64,000 bases of DNA from Pandoraea sp. (GTDB lineage: Bacteria; Pseudomonadota; Gammaproteobacteria; Burkholderiales; Burkholderiaceae), in the NCBI GenBank assembly GCA_031291335.1, contig JARLJF010000174.1:1-64000 (forward strand), in the 5' to 3' direction. The stretch's first letter is position 1. Each line of letters starts with the position of its first letter. Shown in pieces: positions 45,647 to 55,681 of this stretch. The notes below the pieces were generated by a model, which did no database searches, was not told the origin of the DNA, and saw nothing but the letters and a program-made list of their open reading frames with translations. A program made the position numbers and the translations under genes.

Positions 45647-46309
45647 TCAGGAACGCTTGACGCGATAGACCGCAAGACTACCACGCCAGTTCGCGCCCAC
45701 GGACACGAGTCGCCCGTTGTGAAGCACGGCGCGATCGAGAATCTTCACGCCGACGTCCGGCGCCAGCGCCTCGAAGTCCTTGATGGTCAGCACGCGCACG
45801 TTGGGCGTGTTGTGCCACTGGAACGGCAAGCTCCTGGACACCGGCATGCGGCCCTGCAACACCGACCAGCGGTGCGGCCAGTAACCGAAGTTCGGGAACG
45901 ACACGATCGCTTCGCGGCCGACGCGCACCGTCTCGCGCAGAATGTCCGCCGTGCGGTGAATCGTCTGCAGTGTCTGCGACAGGATGACGGTATCGAAACT
46001 CTGATCTTCGAAAAGCTTCAGACCGTCTTCCATATTCTGCTGAACGACGTTGATGCCGCGCGTTGCCGAGGCGAGAACGCCGGCGTCGTCGATCTCGATG
46101 CCGTAACCGCTCACGTCAAGTTCGTCGATCAGCAGGCGCAACAGCGAACCGTCGCTGCACCCGAGATCGAGCACCTGCGACGACGGCTCGATCCAGCGAG
46201 CGATGACCCGGAAATCCGGCCGGTCGGACAGCGACGCCGAAATGCGGTCACGCGACGCCGCCAGATGCGCCGCCTGCGCGCTGGTAGCCGGTACAGTGAA
46301 CTGACTCAT
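45647..46309 (-). CDS. metW: Methionine biosynthesis protein MetW
   Basis: A 220-residue SAM-dependent methyltransferase-like protein. The core is [15 protein letters not shown], followed by [13 protein letters not shown] and [12 protein letters not shown]. MetW works with MetX in proteobacteria that use the acyl-homoserine route to methionine. The start overlaps the metX stop (ATGA). Confidence 0.94.
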   Translation of the reverse strand: MSQFTVPATSAQAAHLAASRDRISASLSDRPDFRVIARWIEPSSQVLDLGCSDGSLLRLLIDELDVSGYGIEIDDAGVLASATRGINVVQQNMEDGLKLFEDQSFDTVILSQTLQTIHRTADILRETVRVGREAIVSFPNFGYWPHRWSVLQGRMPVSRSLPFQWHNTPNVRVLTIKDFEALAPDVGVKILDRAVLHNGRLVSVGANWRGSLAVYRVKRS

Positions 46310-47511
46310 ACCCCGACCTCCCGGGCGATACGTTCGTAATAGGCGCGCACCAGATTGTGATAGCGCGAGTCGGTAAGCAGGAAGGCATCGTGGCCGTGCG
46401 GCGCGTCGATCTCGGCGTAGCTCACGGTGCGGCGCGTATCGAGCAGCGCCTTGACGATCTCGCGCGAGGGCGTGGGCGCAAAGCGCCAGTCGGTCGTGAA
46501 CGACACGATCAGGTATTTGGCCGTGGTATGCGACAGCGCCTTCGCCAGATCACCGCCCACGGTTCGTGCCGGGTCGAAGTAATCGAGCGCGCGCGTAATC
46601 AGCAGATAGGTGTTGGCGTCGAAATACTCGGCGAACTTGTCGCCCTGATAGCGCAGATACGACTCCACCTCGAACTCCACGTCGAAGCTGAAGCGATAGT
46701 TGTCGTCCTGCCCGTTACCGTTGCCATTGCCGCCTTCGTTGCCGCTGGCTTTCACACCATCCACCAGCGCTTCGGCGCGGCGCAACGCGCGGCCGAATTT
46801 GGTCGCCATGTCCTCGTCGGACAGATAGGTGATGTGACCGATCATGCGCGCCACGCGCAGCCCGCGTCGCGGCACCACGCCGTGCGCGTAATAATCGCCG
46901 CCATGGAAATCCGGATCGGAGAGGATGGCCGAGCGCGCCACTTCGTTGAACGCGATGTTCTGTGCGGAGAGCTTGGGCGTGGAGGCGATCACCAGACAGT
47001 GACCCACGCGCTCGGGATACATGATGCTCCACGCGAGCGCCTGCATGCCGCCCAGGCTACCGCCCATCACGGCGGCAAACTTCTGAATGCCGAACGCGTC
47101 GGCCACGCGCGCCTGCGCGTTGACCCAGTCTTCCACCGTCACAACGGGGAAGCGCGCGCCATACGGCGTGCCGGTGGCGTCATTGAGGCTCATCGGGCCG
47201 GTCGAACCGAAGCACGAGCCGAGGTTGTTCACCCCGATGACGAAGAAGCGATTGGTGTCGAGCGGCTTGCCGGGCCCGACCATGTTGTCCCACCAGCCGA
47301 CGTCCTTGGGATTGTCGGCGGCGATACCGGCCACGTGATGCGACGCGTTGAGCGCGTGACAAACCAGTACCGCGTTGCTGCGATCGGCATTGAGCTCACC
47401 ATAGGTCTCGACCATCAGGTCGTAGCCCGCGAGTGTGCTGCCGTTCTGCAGTGCCAGCGGCTCAGCGAAATGCATCCGCTGTGGCGTGACGATTCCGATT
47501 GAAGATTCCAT
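46306..47511 (-). CDS. metX: Homoserine O-acyltransferase MetX
   Basis: A 401-residue alpha/beta hydrolase-fold transferase making acyl-homoserine. The nucleophile Ser is in [13 protein letters not shown]; the His is in [10 protein letters not shown]; the Asp is in the SFTTDWRF region. The conserved [18 protein letters not shown] is present. The family acylates homoserine with acetyl- or succinyl-CoA; which donor is used here is not clear. A 15-residue insert near [17 protein letters not shown] is Gly/Asn-rich. ATG 47511 follows AGGGA. Confidence 0.95.
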   Translation of the reverse strand: MESSIGIVTPQRMHFAEPLALQNGSTLAGYDLMVETYGELNADRSNAVLVCHALNASHHVAGIAADNPKDVGWWDNMVGPGKPLDTNRFFVIGVNNLGSCFGSTGPMSLNDATGTPYGARFPVVTVEDWVNAQARVADAFGIQKFAAVMGGSLGGMQALAWSIMYPERVGHCLVIASTPKLSAQNIAFNEVARSAILSDPDFHGGDYYAHGVVPRRGLRVARMIGHITYLSDEDMATKFGRALRRAEALVDGVKASGNEGGNGNGNGQDDNYRFSFDVEFEVESYLRYQGDKFAEYFDANTYLLITRALDYFDPARTVGGDLAKALSHTTAKYLIVSFTTDWRFAPTPSREIVKALLDTRRTVSYAEIDAPHGHDAFLLTDSRYHNLVRAYYERIAREVGV

Positions 47512-47822
47512 AAATCCCTGTCCGAAACATGCCGTGGCCGGCGTCCCTGTCGACAATGATCGACGGACGGCGTCCTGAAGCGTTCTGTGCGGGAAAAGGG
47601 GTCGACGGAAAAACGGCGGGGTGCGCTAACGACCTCTTTAGCCGCATTTTTAATGAATGTCAGTGCCCGGGAAACCCCCGGCAGAGTCATTCGCGCGCCC
47701 GCAAGCGAGTCACCAAATCGGCGCGCCAATCATCGCGACAGGACCGGTCCAATCTCCGGCGGCCCCGTCACGGGTTGCAAAAGTATAACGTAATCTGCGC
47801 TGAGGGCGCAGACCACCTGGTC
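47512..47822. other. 311-nt metX leader region
   Basis: No gene here. It holds a SAM-II-type riboswitch (47628-47728) and a TATACT -10-like sequence on the minus strand near 47782-47787, just after the slmA-end hairpin, so metX can have its own long leader of about 260 nt. Confidence 0.6.
47628..47728 (-). ncRNA. SAM-II (SAM-alpha)-type riboswitch upstream of metX
   Basis: On the minus strand the four conserved blocks occur in order: GATTTG, CTTGC, ATTAAAA and GCTAAAGAGG. P1 is GCGCGCC with GGCGCGC, enclosing GATTTGGTGACTCGCTTGC. The 3' GAGGTC can pair with GACTC in the loop as the pseudoknot. An extra hairpin (TGCC..GGGG/CCC..GGCA) of about 35 nt is inserted between P1 and the ATTAAAA block. 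High SAM should lower metXW expression. Confidence 0.85.
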
Positions 47823-47831
47823 TCAGCGCAG
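47795..47831 (-). terminator. Palindromic stem at the end of slmA
   Basis: CTGCGCTGAG (47795-47804) and CTCAGCGCAG (47822-47831) form a 10-bp stem that includes the slmA stop, with an inner ACCA/TGGT arm. A competing CTGCGC/GCGCAG hairpin is possible. No immediate T-run, so the strength as terminator is uncertain. Confidence 0.45.
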
Positions 47832-48479
47832 AAGGGCTGCGACCTGCGGCTCGGCACCTTCGGCGGGCAAGCGCTTGAAGCCACTCTTCGCGAAGCGATG
47901 CCAGCGGCCAAGCACGTAGGACACGAGCAGGTTGGCGCGCGAGTTCGCGTCGAACGTCTCCGGCAGCGTGCCCTGTGCAGCGGCCAGCCGCAGCACCTGG
48001 CGCAGCGACGCCTCGATGCGGTCGAGCAACTGGTTCATGCGCTCCTGCAAACGCTCGTGTTCGCCGACCAGCGCTTCGCCGGTCAGTACACGCGTCATGC
48101 CCGGGTTCTTCTCGGCGAAACCGAGCAGCATCAGCACGATGGCACGCGCCTGGGTCACGCCGTCCTGATCCTGAGCGGAGATCTGATTGATCAGGCCGAA
48201 GATGGTCTGTTCGATGAACTCGATCAGGCCCTCAAACATCTGGGCCTTGCTCGCGAAATGGCGATAGAGCGCCGCTTCGGAGACATCGAGACGCGCGGCG
48301 AGCGCGGCCGTGGTGATCTTCTCACCCTTGGGCGTTTCGAGCATGGCGGCGAGGGTCTGCAACACCTGCACGCGGCGTTCACCCGGTTTGGGACGGGTTG
48401 TCTTTACCGGCGCGGGCGCGGCCTCCAGCGCATCGGCAGCGCCGTATCCGGCACCGCTCGAAGAGTTTTCCTGCTGCAT
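47823..48479 (-). CDS. slmA: Nucleoid occlusion factor SlmA (TetR family)
   Basis: A 218-residue protein. After a 30-residue polar leader the TetR-type HTH begins: RRVQVLQTLAAMLETPKGEKITTAALAARLDVSEAALYRHFASK (quoted only as the location, residues 35-78; key helix LDVSEAALYRHF). The rest matches SlmA, which blocks FtsZ assembly over DNA. Short and complete; stop overlaps a stem. Confidence 0.93.
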   Translation of the reverse strand: MQQENSSSGAGYGAADALEAAPAPVKTTRPKPGERRVQVLQTLAAMLETPKGEKITTAALAARLDVSEAALYRHFASKAQMFEGLIEFIEQTIFGLINQISAQDQDGVTQARAIVLMLLGFAEKNPGMTRVLTGEALVGEHERLQERMNQLLDRIEASLRQVLRLAAAQGTLPETFDANSRANLLVSYVLGRWHRFAKSGFKRLPAEGAEPQVAALLR

Positions 48480-48489
48480 CGTCTGGTCG

Positions 48490-49281
48490 TTATCGGTAGG
48501 AATTTGATTGTCGGGCGGCCTGGGCTAGGACCCCGGTCGCTAGGCGCGCCCGTAACTCGCGCAGAGATTGTACTTTGATATCTACGTAGTGTGGGCGCCC
48601 ACTGCGCGGCATCGCGTCGCCAAGACTGTTTCTGATCGGCAGATGCCCCGTGATCCAGACCGTCCTGATGCCGAAATGCCGCAGGTGTTTCAGGTGCGAA
48701 CGCGTGTCCTCCACCAGCCATGTGCGGTGGGGTGCAAGACCCTCGCGCGCCAGCAGCCGGCGCAACATACTCGCGTCGGGTTTGGCCCGCCAGGCACGTC
48801 GGTCCGCCATGTCCTCAATGCTCACACAGCGCTCGAAGTGCCGGCGAATGCCCAACGCCTCGACGATCGGCATGGCGTAGTGCGCGGGCGCGTTGGTCAG
48901 CAGAATCTTGCGTCCCGGCAATCCGGCCAGCAGCCGGGCGATGCCGCGCTCGGCGCGCAGCACCTCGATCAGCGGCGGCAGTTCGTGAACGCGCGCCAGA
49001 AACTCGTGCGGATCGATCGCGTGATGCTTGATGAGACCGAGCAGCACCGCCCCGTACCGCTCCGTATAAGAAGAGCGCAGATGATTGGCCTCGTCCTGCG
49101 ACAGTCCCAGCTTCTCGGCGATATAGGCGGTCATCGCGCGGTTGATGCGCGGAAAGATCGCGTGCGACGCGTGATGCAGCGTGTTGTCCAGATCGAACAG
49201 CCAGACCGGACCGCGCGTGCCGCGTTCACTACGCGCGCGGGGCGCCCGGCGTCGCCGGCTCAGAACGTGAGAAGAAGGCAC
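48490..49281 (-). CDS. HAD-superfamily pyrimidine 5'-nucleotidase
   Basis: About 263 residues from a GTG at 49281. The HAD nucleophile motif is VWLFDLDNTLH, the second motif ILLTNAP, and the third KPDASML with WLVEDTRSHLKHL. This is the pyrimidine 5'-nucleotidase branch of HAD hydrolases. There is no in-frame ATG near the domain, and an ATG at 49458 would need 59 unlikely residues; the true start is uncertain. It lies 10 nt before slmA on the same strand. Confidence 0.85.
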   Translation of the reverse strand: MPSSHVLSRRRRAPRARSERGTRGPVWLFDLDNTLHHASHAIFPRINRAMTAYIAEKLGLSQDEANHLRSSYTERYGAVLLGLIKHHAIDPHEFLARVHELPPLIEVLRAERGIARLLAGLPGRKILLTNAPAHYAMPIVEALGIRRHFERCVSIEDMADRRAWRAKPDASMLRRLLAREGLAPHRTWLVEDTRSHLKHLRHFGIRTVWITGHLPIRNSLGDAMPRSGRPHYVDIKVQSLRELRARLATGVLAQAARQSNSYR

Positions 49282-49522
49282 GGAGATAGCAGATTCATGC
49301 GAGGAGATACGAGAAGATGACCACACCGCCCGGGCAGTTGCCCGTCTTGTCGGAGAATGCGATGCGGTCACGGCAAGGCACGATGCTAGCGCGCGAGGCC
49401 CACTTTGACAAATCGGCTCAGCCAGCCTTACGACGGCTCCCGTCCGCACGGGCTTCACGGGACATCCGGACCTGCCGACGTACCGATGCTACCAACGGGT
49501 GCTGCCGGCGGGTGCTACCGCG

Positions 49523-50908
49523 TTACCCGGCGCGCGACCTGGCCCGCACCCGCAGCAGGCTCACCCCGCCGCCGAGCGCCGCCAGCACAGTGGCGGTCAC
49601 CATTGCCGCGCGCGCCCCGTCATCCCCGTAGAGATCGAACAGCAGCGCCACGACGGCGGCACCGAGCGTCATGCCGACCGTGCGTGCAATCGTCATCAGT
49701 CCACTCGCGGCACCACTGCGCTCGCGCGGCGCTCCCATCAGGATGATGCGATTGTTGGGTGTCTGGAAGAAACCGAACCCCAGCCCGCAAACCGCCATGC
49801 GCGCGGCAATGGCCCAATTCCCGGCATCCGCGGGCAACCAGGCCAGAGAAGCGAGGCCAAGGGCGAACACCCCCAGCCCGAGGGCACTCATGCGTGCGCT
49901 GTCGAAGCGATCCGACCAACGCCCCGCGAGCGGCGCGATGAACACGATCACCAACGGCCACGGCGTGATGAGCAGGCCGGTCACGGCCTCGCTGCGCGAG
50001 AGCGTATGTTGCAGCAGGAACGGCATGCCGACGTACGACAGCGTCTGCGACATGTAGCAGGCGACCGAGGTCAGCGACGAGAGTGCCAGCACCGGCACCC
50101 GCATCAGGTCGAGTGGCAACAGCGGCGTCGCGCGGGTACGCTGATGCCGCACGAGAATGACGGCCACCACGAGGCCCAGCACGATTTGCAGCGCCGCCAC
50201 CCCGTGGTGCCCCGCTTCGCCCACATGCCCCAGCCCAATGATGATGAGTGCAAGCGCGGCCGCGTTGAGCAGCGCGCCGGGCACATCGATGCGGCGTTCG
50301 GCGCCCGGCGTTTGTGGCAGAAACCGGTAACACGCGACAAACGCGATCAGCCCGATCGGCAGGTTGATCGCGAACAGCCAGCGCCAGTCGCCAAGCGACA
50401 GGATGAGCGCCGCCACGCTGGGCCCGGCAGCCGTCGACAGGGCGACGGTGAGCGCGAGCAGCGAGATGGCGCGTCCGCCCATCTGCGGCGGGAACACCAT
50501 ACGCAACAACGCCGGCACGATGGTCGACATGCACGCGCCGCACAGCCCCTGCAGCACCCGCGCGGCGACGAGCCACGCGAGATTCGGTGCAAGGGCGCAG
50601 CCGACCGAGGCCAGCGTGAAACCGGCCACGCCGAACAGGAACACACGCCGATAGCCGAGCTTCTCGCCGAGCGCCGCCAGCAGTAGCACGGCCATCGCAA
50701 AAATCAGTTGATAGGCATTGACGACCCAGACCGTCGATGCCGGATCGGCCACGAGGTCGCGCGCGATGGTCGGCAGCGCAACGTTGGCGATCGACGCGTC
50801 CAGATTCCCGAGGAAAGTCCCCAGCAGAATGGAAGGCACGGCAATGCGCCGGGCGCTCGCGCTCAGTCCTTCGGCGAGCGACGCGGAGGGTGCCATCGAT
50901 TTGGTCAT
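49523..50908 (-). CDS. DHA2-type MFS drug exporter
   Basis: A 461-residue transporter. The N-terminus SILLGTFLGNLDASIANVALPTIARDL is the DHA2 (EmrB/QacA) marker with the embedded Asp. Helix 2-3 reads AALGEKLGYRRVFLFGV. About 13-14 helices. ATG 50908 was chosen over 51112; the extra upstream codons contain unlikely residues. No partner HlyD gene is nearby. Substrate not known. Confidence 0.9.
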   Translation of the reverse strand: MTKSMAPSASLAEGLSASARRIAVPSILLGTFLGNLDASIANVALPTIARDLVADPASTVWVVNAYQLIFAMAVLLLAALGEKLGYRRVFLFGVAGFTLASVGCALAPNLAWLVAARVLQGLCGACMSTIVPALLRMVFPPQMGGRAISLLALTVALSTAAGPSVAALILSLGDWRWLFAINLPIGLIAFVACYRFLPQTPGAERRIDVPGALLNAAALALIIIGLGHVGEAGHHGVAALQIVLGLVVAVILVRHQRTRATPLLPLDLMRVPVLALSSLTSVACYMSQTLSYVGMPFLLQHTLSRSEAVTGLLITPWPLVIVFIAPLAGRWSDRFDSARMSALGLGVFALGLASLAWLPADAGNWAIAARMAVCGLGFGFFQTPNNRIILMGAPRERSGAASGLMTIARTVGMTLGAAVVALLFDLYGDDGARAAMVTATVLAALGGGVSLLRVRARSRAG

Positions 50909-51280
50909 ACGCAGGATAGGGTGAGGCGAGTTCGAAAGACGAAAGACACGACACGCACGAAGTACAGGAACGTGCGGAAGGAGAAGACGGAAAAAACGCG
51001 GCCCGGGAAAACCTTCGCACTTGCAGCGAGCATCATAGCCCGGGCCGGGCAGGAAAATCATGCGCAATGGCGCAGCTCGGGGAATGTTCGGCTGCGCACG
51101 GTCATGCCGCACGACGTCTGCCGGATCACTCTCTCGTGGCGCGCGGCACCGCCACCACGTCGCATGCCGCGCAACAGGGAGTGACGCCGCATCGCATCAC
51201 GCGCGGACCGTCCCCCCGGACAGTCCACACGCGTCAAACGCTCGCGATGCGGCGCTTTCTGGCGTCGTCAGGACAACGGC
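50909..51280. other. 372-nt intergenic region between porin and MFS gene
   Basis: No gene supported. The only structure is a GGAC-rich stem at 51205-51226 downstream of the porin. No promoter was read with confidence. Confidence 0.5.
51205..51226 (-). terminator. Possible terminator stem after the porin gene
   Basis: GGACcGTCC and GGACaGTCC arms make a 9-bp stem with one mismatch about 55 nt after the porin stop. It has no T-run and is only a weak candidate. Confidence 0.3.
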
Positions 51281-52360
51281 TCAGAACGTGTGCTGAATGC
51301 CCAGCATCGTACCGAACTGATTGCCACCCGTGACGACCGAACCGCCTGCGGCAATCGCCACAGCGCCGTTCTGGCTGTTCGCCACCCAGCCGGCCATGCC
51401 ATACAACGACGTGCGCTTCGAGAGCGAGTACGTGGCGCGGCCGATGAGCATCGTGGCGTTGGCGCGGCTCTTCAACTGATAACGAATGGCCTGCGCGTCG
51501 AACGCCCAGGTGATCGTCGGCAGATAGGTGAAGCCGATGAAGTAGATATCCGAGCGCAGCGATGCAGCGTCGGCGCTCACGTTACGGTGAATCCAGCCGC
51601 CGCCCACGCGACCCGTCGACCACTTGTAGTACGCGTTGATGACCGAGTGCGAGTCGGTGTACTGCGAGCTGGTCAGCGGTGCCGCAGCACCCGTGTTCCC
51701 GCGCATCTGGTCATACGACGCCGAAATGCCGAAGTTCTCGTAGTCGTAGCCGAGCAAGCCGGTGAACTGCTTGCACGCCTGGTAGTTGCCGGCAACGTTA
51801 CCGGCGCAGTTCGTCGCGGACGGGCCACCTGCGGCCGAACCATCGCGACCGAAGCTGTACGTCGCGCCGACCGTCAGGCCGGAGAACTTGCCCATGTAAC
51901 CGATGGCGCTGTCGCTACGTGCGTTGGCGATGTACGGATCGATACTGGCCAGCGAGAAGATCGACGGTCCGATCACGTCGGCGTTGCCCGTCACGTAGAA
52001 CGTCATGTTGTTCTGACGGCCAATGAGCAACGTGCCCCAGGAACTCGACAGGCCCACGTTCGCCTGACGGCCGAACAGACGACCACCGTAGTTCAGCCCC
52101 CCGGTGCCCGGCTGGAAGCCGTTTTCCAACGTGAAGACGGCCTTCAGACCACCGCCCAGATCTTCGACACCCTTGAAGCCGAAGCGCGACGGCACCTTGC
52201 CCGTGAGCGTCGGCTCGCCGATGAAGCTGCCGCCCCCGGCAGCGTTGTTGTAGTAAGCGACACCGGTATCGATGATCCCGTACAGCGTCACGTTGCTTTG
52301 CGCTTGAGCCAGGCCTGCACCCAGCATCAAGCCTGCGGCCAATGCGTGTTTCACTTTCAC
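51281..52360 (-). CDS. Gram-negative porin (Burkholderiales type)
   Basis: A 359-residue outer-membrane trimeric porin. The GTG start (52360) has AAGGGGACAGAA upstream and gives the clean signal peptide KHALAAGLMLGAGLAQAQ. The mature start SNVTLYGIIDTGVAYYNN is the family hallmark, and the C-terminus ends in Phe (GIQHTF), needed for barrel insertion. It is downstream of the gallate genes but its own promoter is likely. Confidence 0.94.
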   Translation of the reverse strand: MKVKHALAAGLMLGAGLAQAQSNVTLYGIIDTGVAYYNNAAGGGSFIGEPTLTGKVPSRFGFKGVEDLGGGLKAVFTLENGFQPGTGGLNYGGRLFGRQANVGLSSSWGTLLIGRQNNMTFYVTGNADVIGPSIFSLASIDPYIANARSDSAIGYMGKFSGLTVGATYSFGRDGSAAGGPSATNCAGNVAGNYQACKQFTGLLGYDYENFGISASYDQMRGNTGAAAPLTSSQYTDSHSVINAYYKWSTGRVGGGWIHRNVSADAASLRSDIYFIGFTYLPTITWAFDAQAIRYQLKSRANATMLIGRATYSLSKRTSLYGMAGWVANSQNGAVAIAAGGSVVTGGNQFGTMLGIQHTF

Positions 52361-52607
52361 TTCTGTCCCCTTGTTTTTGAAATACACAGCTAAGAGGGTC
52401 TGCTCACCCTCACGACTTCAACCTCCGGACCGGTGGCAATATCGCCGGCCCGGCTTTTTAAGACGGCGCTTCGGCCGACTCAGGTACTGCCCTTTCACTA
52501 CCTTCACTGCCCCTATTGCCTTGTCGGGTGATCGCTACCGCCTCCTGAACCGCTTTCGGCATCGATCCCCGCATTTTTTGGCGCGACGTGGGGTGCTGTT
52601 TTTTTCC

Positions 52608-53090
52608 TCACGCCTCGCGGATGAAAGTGAAACGCGCTTCACGGCGGGCAATGCGCCAGCCCTGCGCGGTCCGGACAAACGTATCTTCAAATTCCCCCAT
52701 GACCTGACGGCCCTGCGCCGGACGCCCGAACGGTCCCGGCGTGTCTTGCGCCGAGCCGCTCCAGAGCAGCACCGTGCTGCTCCCGATCGCACTCGTCGGC
52801 GACGTGACGTCGATCAGCACGTTGCCGACGAGATGTCGCGTAAGCCGATCTGCCGGACGATCCGCATAGGCCGCGGCGATGGCGGCCGGCCCGACGAGCG
52901 TGTCGCCGTTGGGACGCACGAGTACGCCCTTCTCGGCAAACAGCGCGGCGAGTCCGTGCGGATCGCGCCGATCGTTGCAAGCGACGAAGCGCATCACGAG
53001 GTCGTGGCACGCTTGTTTGGCGAGCAGCGCGTCGAGCGTTTTCGCGTCGACATCGGGCGTCATGTCTTGTTGTGCGGTGTCTTGCGTCAT
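52608..53090 (-). CDS. NTF2-like/SnoaL-type protein
   Basis: A 160-residue protein of the NTF2 fold: ACHDLVMRFVACNDRRDPHGLAAL, FAEKGVLVRPNGDTLVGPAAI, and the C-terminal FVRTAQGWRIARREARFTF. Members are small isomerases, dehydratases or ring-dioxygenase small subunits. The ATG overlaps the preceding hydrolase stop (ATGA), so it belongs to the gal operon. Exact role unknown. Confidence 0.82.
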   Translation of the reverse strand: MTQDTAQQDMTPDVDAKTLDALLAKQACHDLVMRFVACNDRRDPHGLAALFAEKGVLVRPNGDTLVGPAAIAAAYADRPADRLTRHLVGNVLIDVTSPTSAIGSSTVLLWSGSAQDTPGPFGRPAQGRQVMGEFEDTFVRTAQGWRIARREARFTFIREA

Positions 53091-53842
53091 ACCGGTCGTG
53101 CCTGTGTGGGTGCTGAGGAAGGCGCCGGGCGCGCGAGCCACGCCCGCATGGCGTCGGCAACGTCTTGCGCACGCTCCATCGGACTCATATGACCGCTGTG
53201 CTCGATGACGCTCAACACCGCGTCCGGCATCAGTGCCGCCATGATTTCGTGACGTGCGAGCGGGCTCCATGTGTCTTGTCTGCCACATAGCACGAGCGTC
53301 GGGCAGCGCACGTCGCTTAACAGCGAGGTCGCGTCCGGTCGGCCGAGCAGCGCGTGAATCTGTGCGGCGAACTGGTCGGGATGGCTGCGTTCGATCATGT
53401 CGAGAATGGCGTCGAACAGCGGCGTGCCGATCTGGTCCGGATGCACCATGCCAGTCGCCCACACCTGCCCCATCGCACGCATACCGGCCTCACGCGCACG
53501 AGCGAGCAACGCGGCGCGCCCGCTGCGTTCCTTGTCCGCCGCTTCGCCGTCGGGCAACGCCTGATAGCCGGTGTCGAGCAGCGCGAGATGCGTCACCCGG
53601 TGCGGTGCGCGACGCACGACTTCGAGCGCCACGCGTCCGCCCATCGAATGCCCGGCGAGCGCGAAGCGCGGCTCGGGCGTGGTAGTCAGCACGTGATCGG
53701 CCATCGCCTCGATGGTGTCGAGCGCGCCCCACGCCGGAACGCGGCAATCGTATTGCGGCAAGAGCGCCGCAGTCGCCGCCCAGGCCACCTGGTCGCAAAG
53801 CAAGCCGGGAAGCATGAGCAACGGGGGACGTTCGGTGCTCAT
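53087..53842 (-). CDS. Alpha/beta-fold hydrolase in the gallate operon
   Basis: A 251-residue hydrolase. LLMLPGLLCDQVAWA opens the fold, the nucleophile is in ALAGHSMGGRVAL (GHSMGG), the Asp in CGRQDTWSPL and the His in EHSGHMSPME. It resembles ring-cleavage-pathway hydrolases and esterases. ATG 53842 follows GGAGGGAAGTC and overlaps galD. It may release gallate or protocatechuate from an ester, but this is inferred from position. Confidence 0.85.
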   Translation of the reverse strand: MSTERPPLLMLPGLLCDQVAWAATAALLPQYDCRVPAWGALDTIEAMADHVLTTTPEPRFALAGHSMGGRVALEVVRRAPHRVTHLALLDTGYQALPDGEAADKERSGRAALLARAREAGMRAMGQVWATGMVHPDQIGTPLFDAILDMIERSHPDQFAAQIHALLGRPDATSLLSDVRCPTLVLCGRQDTWSPLARHEIMAALMPDAVLSVIEHSGHMSPMERAQDVADAMRAWLARPAPSSAPTQARPV

Positions 53843-54957
53843 GACTTCCCTCCCTGCGCCCAGACTCGATTGGGTATGCAAACCTCGCCGTCGAACAGCC
53901 AGCGGGCCGTGCGCAGCAAACCGGCACTCGTCACATCCGGGGCACCGTCGGCACCGGTGTTGAGCGCCAGGCGTACCGTGAATTCGCCGGTCGGATGTTC
54001 GATGGCGAGCAGCGGCGCATCGCCCTCAGGCACCACCGCCATGTCGTGACAGACGGTGCCCGGCAGTGCTGCGGCCGTCGCCACACTGACCGCCGCCAGC
54101 ACGCCGATGGACGAGTGACAGCGATGCGGAATGAAGCAACGTGTCGCGAGGGCGCCACCGGCCTGCGGCGATGCCACGAGACACATCTTGGGCACCGTGC
54201 GCGAGCGCACGTCACCGAGATTCATGCGCGAACCGACAGCCAGACGAATCGCCTCGATCCTGTCGCGCATGTCCCGAAACGCCGCGTCCGCCTCGAGTTG
54301 CTCGCAAGACTCCGCGCCGGTACATCCCAGATCTGCCGCGCGCATGAGTACGAGCGGCATGCCGTTGTCGATGCACGTCACCGTGACACCTTCCACGACA
54401 TCCTGACGTTGTCCCGTCGGAAACAACGCGCCGCAGGACGAGCCAGCGGTATCGCGGAACATCAACGGTAGCGGTGCGGCCGTTCCCGGCACGCCGTCGA
54501 TGGCGACATCGCCGTCGTACTCCACTACGCCATCAGGGGTCTGCACCGTGGCCACCGCCACCTGCCCCGTGTTGACCATGTGAATGCCGACGTCAGTCAC
54601 GTCGCCCATTGCGGCTACGAGCCCCCGCTCGATCGCAAACGGCCCCACCCCTGCGAGGAGGTTGCCGCAGTTCTGTCCGTAGTCGACACGCGCTTCGTCG
54701 ACCACGACTTGTGCAAAGAGATAGTCGACGTCGGCATCGGGGCGCGTTGCGCGCGACACGATGGCGACCTTGCTCGTGAGCGGATTCGCGCCCCCCATGC
54801 CGTCGATCTGACGCGCATCGGGCGAGCCCATCGCGGCGAGCAGTACCGCGTCGCGCGTGGCGGCATCCGCCGGCAGATCGTCGGCGAGGAAGTACAGCCC
54901 CTTCGAAGTGCCGCCTCGCATGACGGCGGCACGGATGCGCGTTTGGGAATGCATCAT
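53839..54957 (-). CDS. galD: 4-Oxalomesaconate tautomerase (PrpF family)
   Basis: A 372-residue protein of the PrpF/GalD family. VMRGGTSKGLYFLADDLP, DGMGGANPLTSKVAIV, YGQNCGNLLAGVGPFA and FIPHRCHSSIGVLAA are conserved. GalD moves the double bond of 4-oxalomesaconate in gallate breakdown. Gene order galD-galC-galB matches that pathway. Two ATG codons in a row give the start. Confidence 0.92.
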   Translation of the reverse strand: MMHSQTRIRAAVMRGGTSKGLYFLADDLPADAATRDAVLLAAMGSPDARQIDGMGGANPLTSKVAIVSRATRPDADVDYLFAQVVVDEARVDYGQNCGNLLAGVGPFAIERGLVAAMGDVTDVGIHMVNTGQVAVATVQTPDGVVEYDGDVAIDGVPGTAAPLPLMFRDTAGSSCGALFPTGQRQDVVEGVTVTCIDNGMPLVLMRAADLGCTGAESCEQLEADAAFRDMRDRIEAIRLAVGSRMNLGDVRSRTVPKMCLVASPQAGGALATRCFIPHRCHSSIGVLAAVSVATAAALPGTVCHDMAVVPEGDAPLLAIEHPTGEFTVRLALNTGADGAPDVTSAGLLRTARWLFDGEVCIPNRVWAQGGKS

Positions 54958-54976
54958 GTCGGTCAAGTCGCCTTCC

Positions 54977-55681
54977 TCACTCGCCTTGCAACTCGTCGAG
55001 CGAGTCGACGTAGCGCAAGCCCTTCGCGGCAAGACGCTCGCGCATCTTGTAATAGTCCAGCCCCAGCGTGCCGCCCGCGAGCACGCCGCGCTTGTAAGCC
55101 TCGTCGGCACCGCGTGCCGCAGCGGCCTTGGCAACGGCCTGCGCCGTCGCGAACGGCACCACGACCACACCGTCGTCGTCGGCCACGATCACGTCGCCCT
55201 GGTTCACGATCTGATTGGCGCAGACGACCGGCACGTTCACCGAGCCGAGCGTCTCCTTGACCGTGCCCTGCGACGAGATCGCCTTCGACCACACCGGGAA
55301 CTGCATCTCGGTGAGCGTGCCGATGTCGCGGCACCCGGCATCGATGATGAGTCCGGCCACGCCGCGCGCTTTCATCGACGTGGCGAGCAGGTCGCCGAAA
55401 TAGCCGTCATCGCAGGGCGACGTCACGCCGACCACCACGATGTCGCCCGGCTGCGCCTGCTCGACCGCAACGTGCAGCATCCAGTTATCGGAGGGTGGTG
55501 CCAGCACCGTCACGGCGCTGCCAGCGACAGCCGCACCGGCGTAGATCGGACGCAGGTAGGTGGCCATCAAGCCGAGGCGGCTTTGCGCCTCGTGCACGGT
55601 CGCGCTGCCTGCGCTGCGCAGAATGTCGAGCGTAGCGGCATCGACACGGGGAATCTGACGAACGACGACGCCGCGAATCAT
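54977..55681 (-). CDS. galC: 4-Carboxy-4-hydroxy-2-oxoadipate aldolase
   Basis: A 234-residue RraA-like aldolase that splits CHA into oxaloacetate and pyruvate. [52 protein letters not shown] (metal-binding Asp) and [15 protein letters not shown] are typical of GalC/LigK. The ATG overlaps galB (ATGA). Confidence 0.94.
   Translation of the reverse strand: MIRGVVVRQIPRVDAATLDILRSAGSATVHEAQSRLGLMATYLRPIYAGAAVAGSAVTVLAPPSDNWMLHVAVEQAQPGDIVVVGVTSPCDDGYFGDLLATSMKARGVAGLIIDAGCRDIGTLTEMQFPVWSKAISSQGTVKETLGSVNVPVVCANQIVNQGDVIVADDDGVVVVPFATAQAVAKAAAARGADEAYKRGVLAGGTLGLDYYKMRERLAAKGLRYVDSLDELQGE

Noticed and set aside
44615-46339. Rightward open frame of about 570 codons across ampG and metW
   Set aside because: It is antisense to two clear genes, Arg/Gln/His-rich and has no motif.
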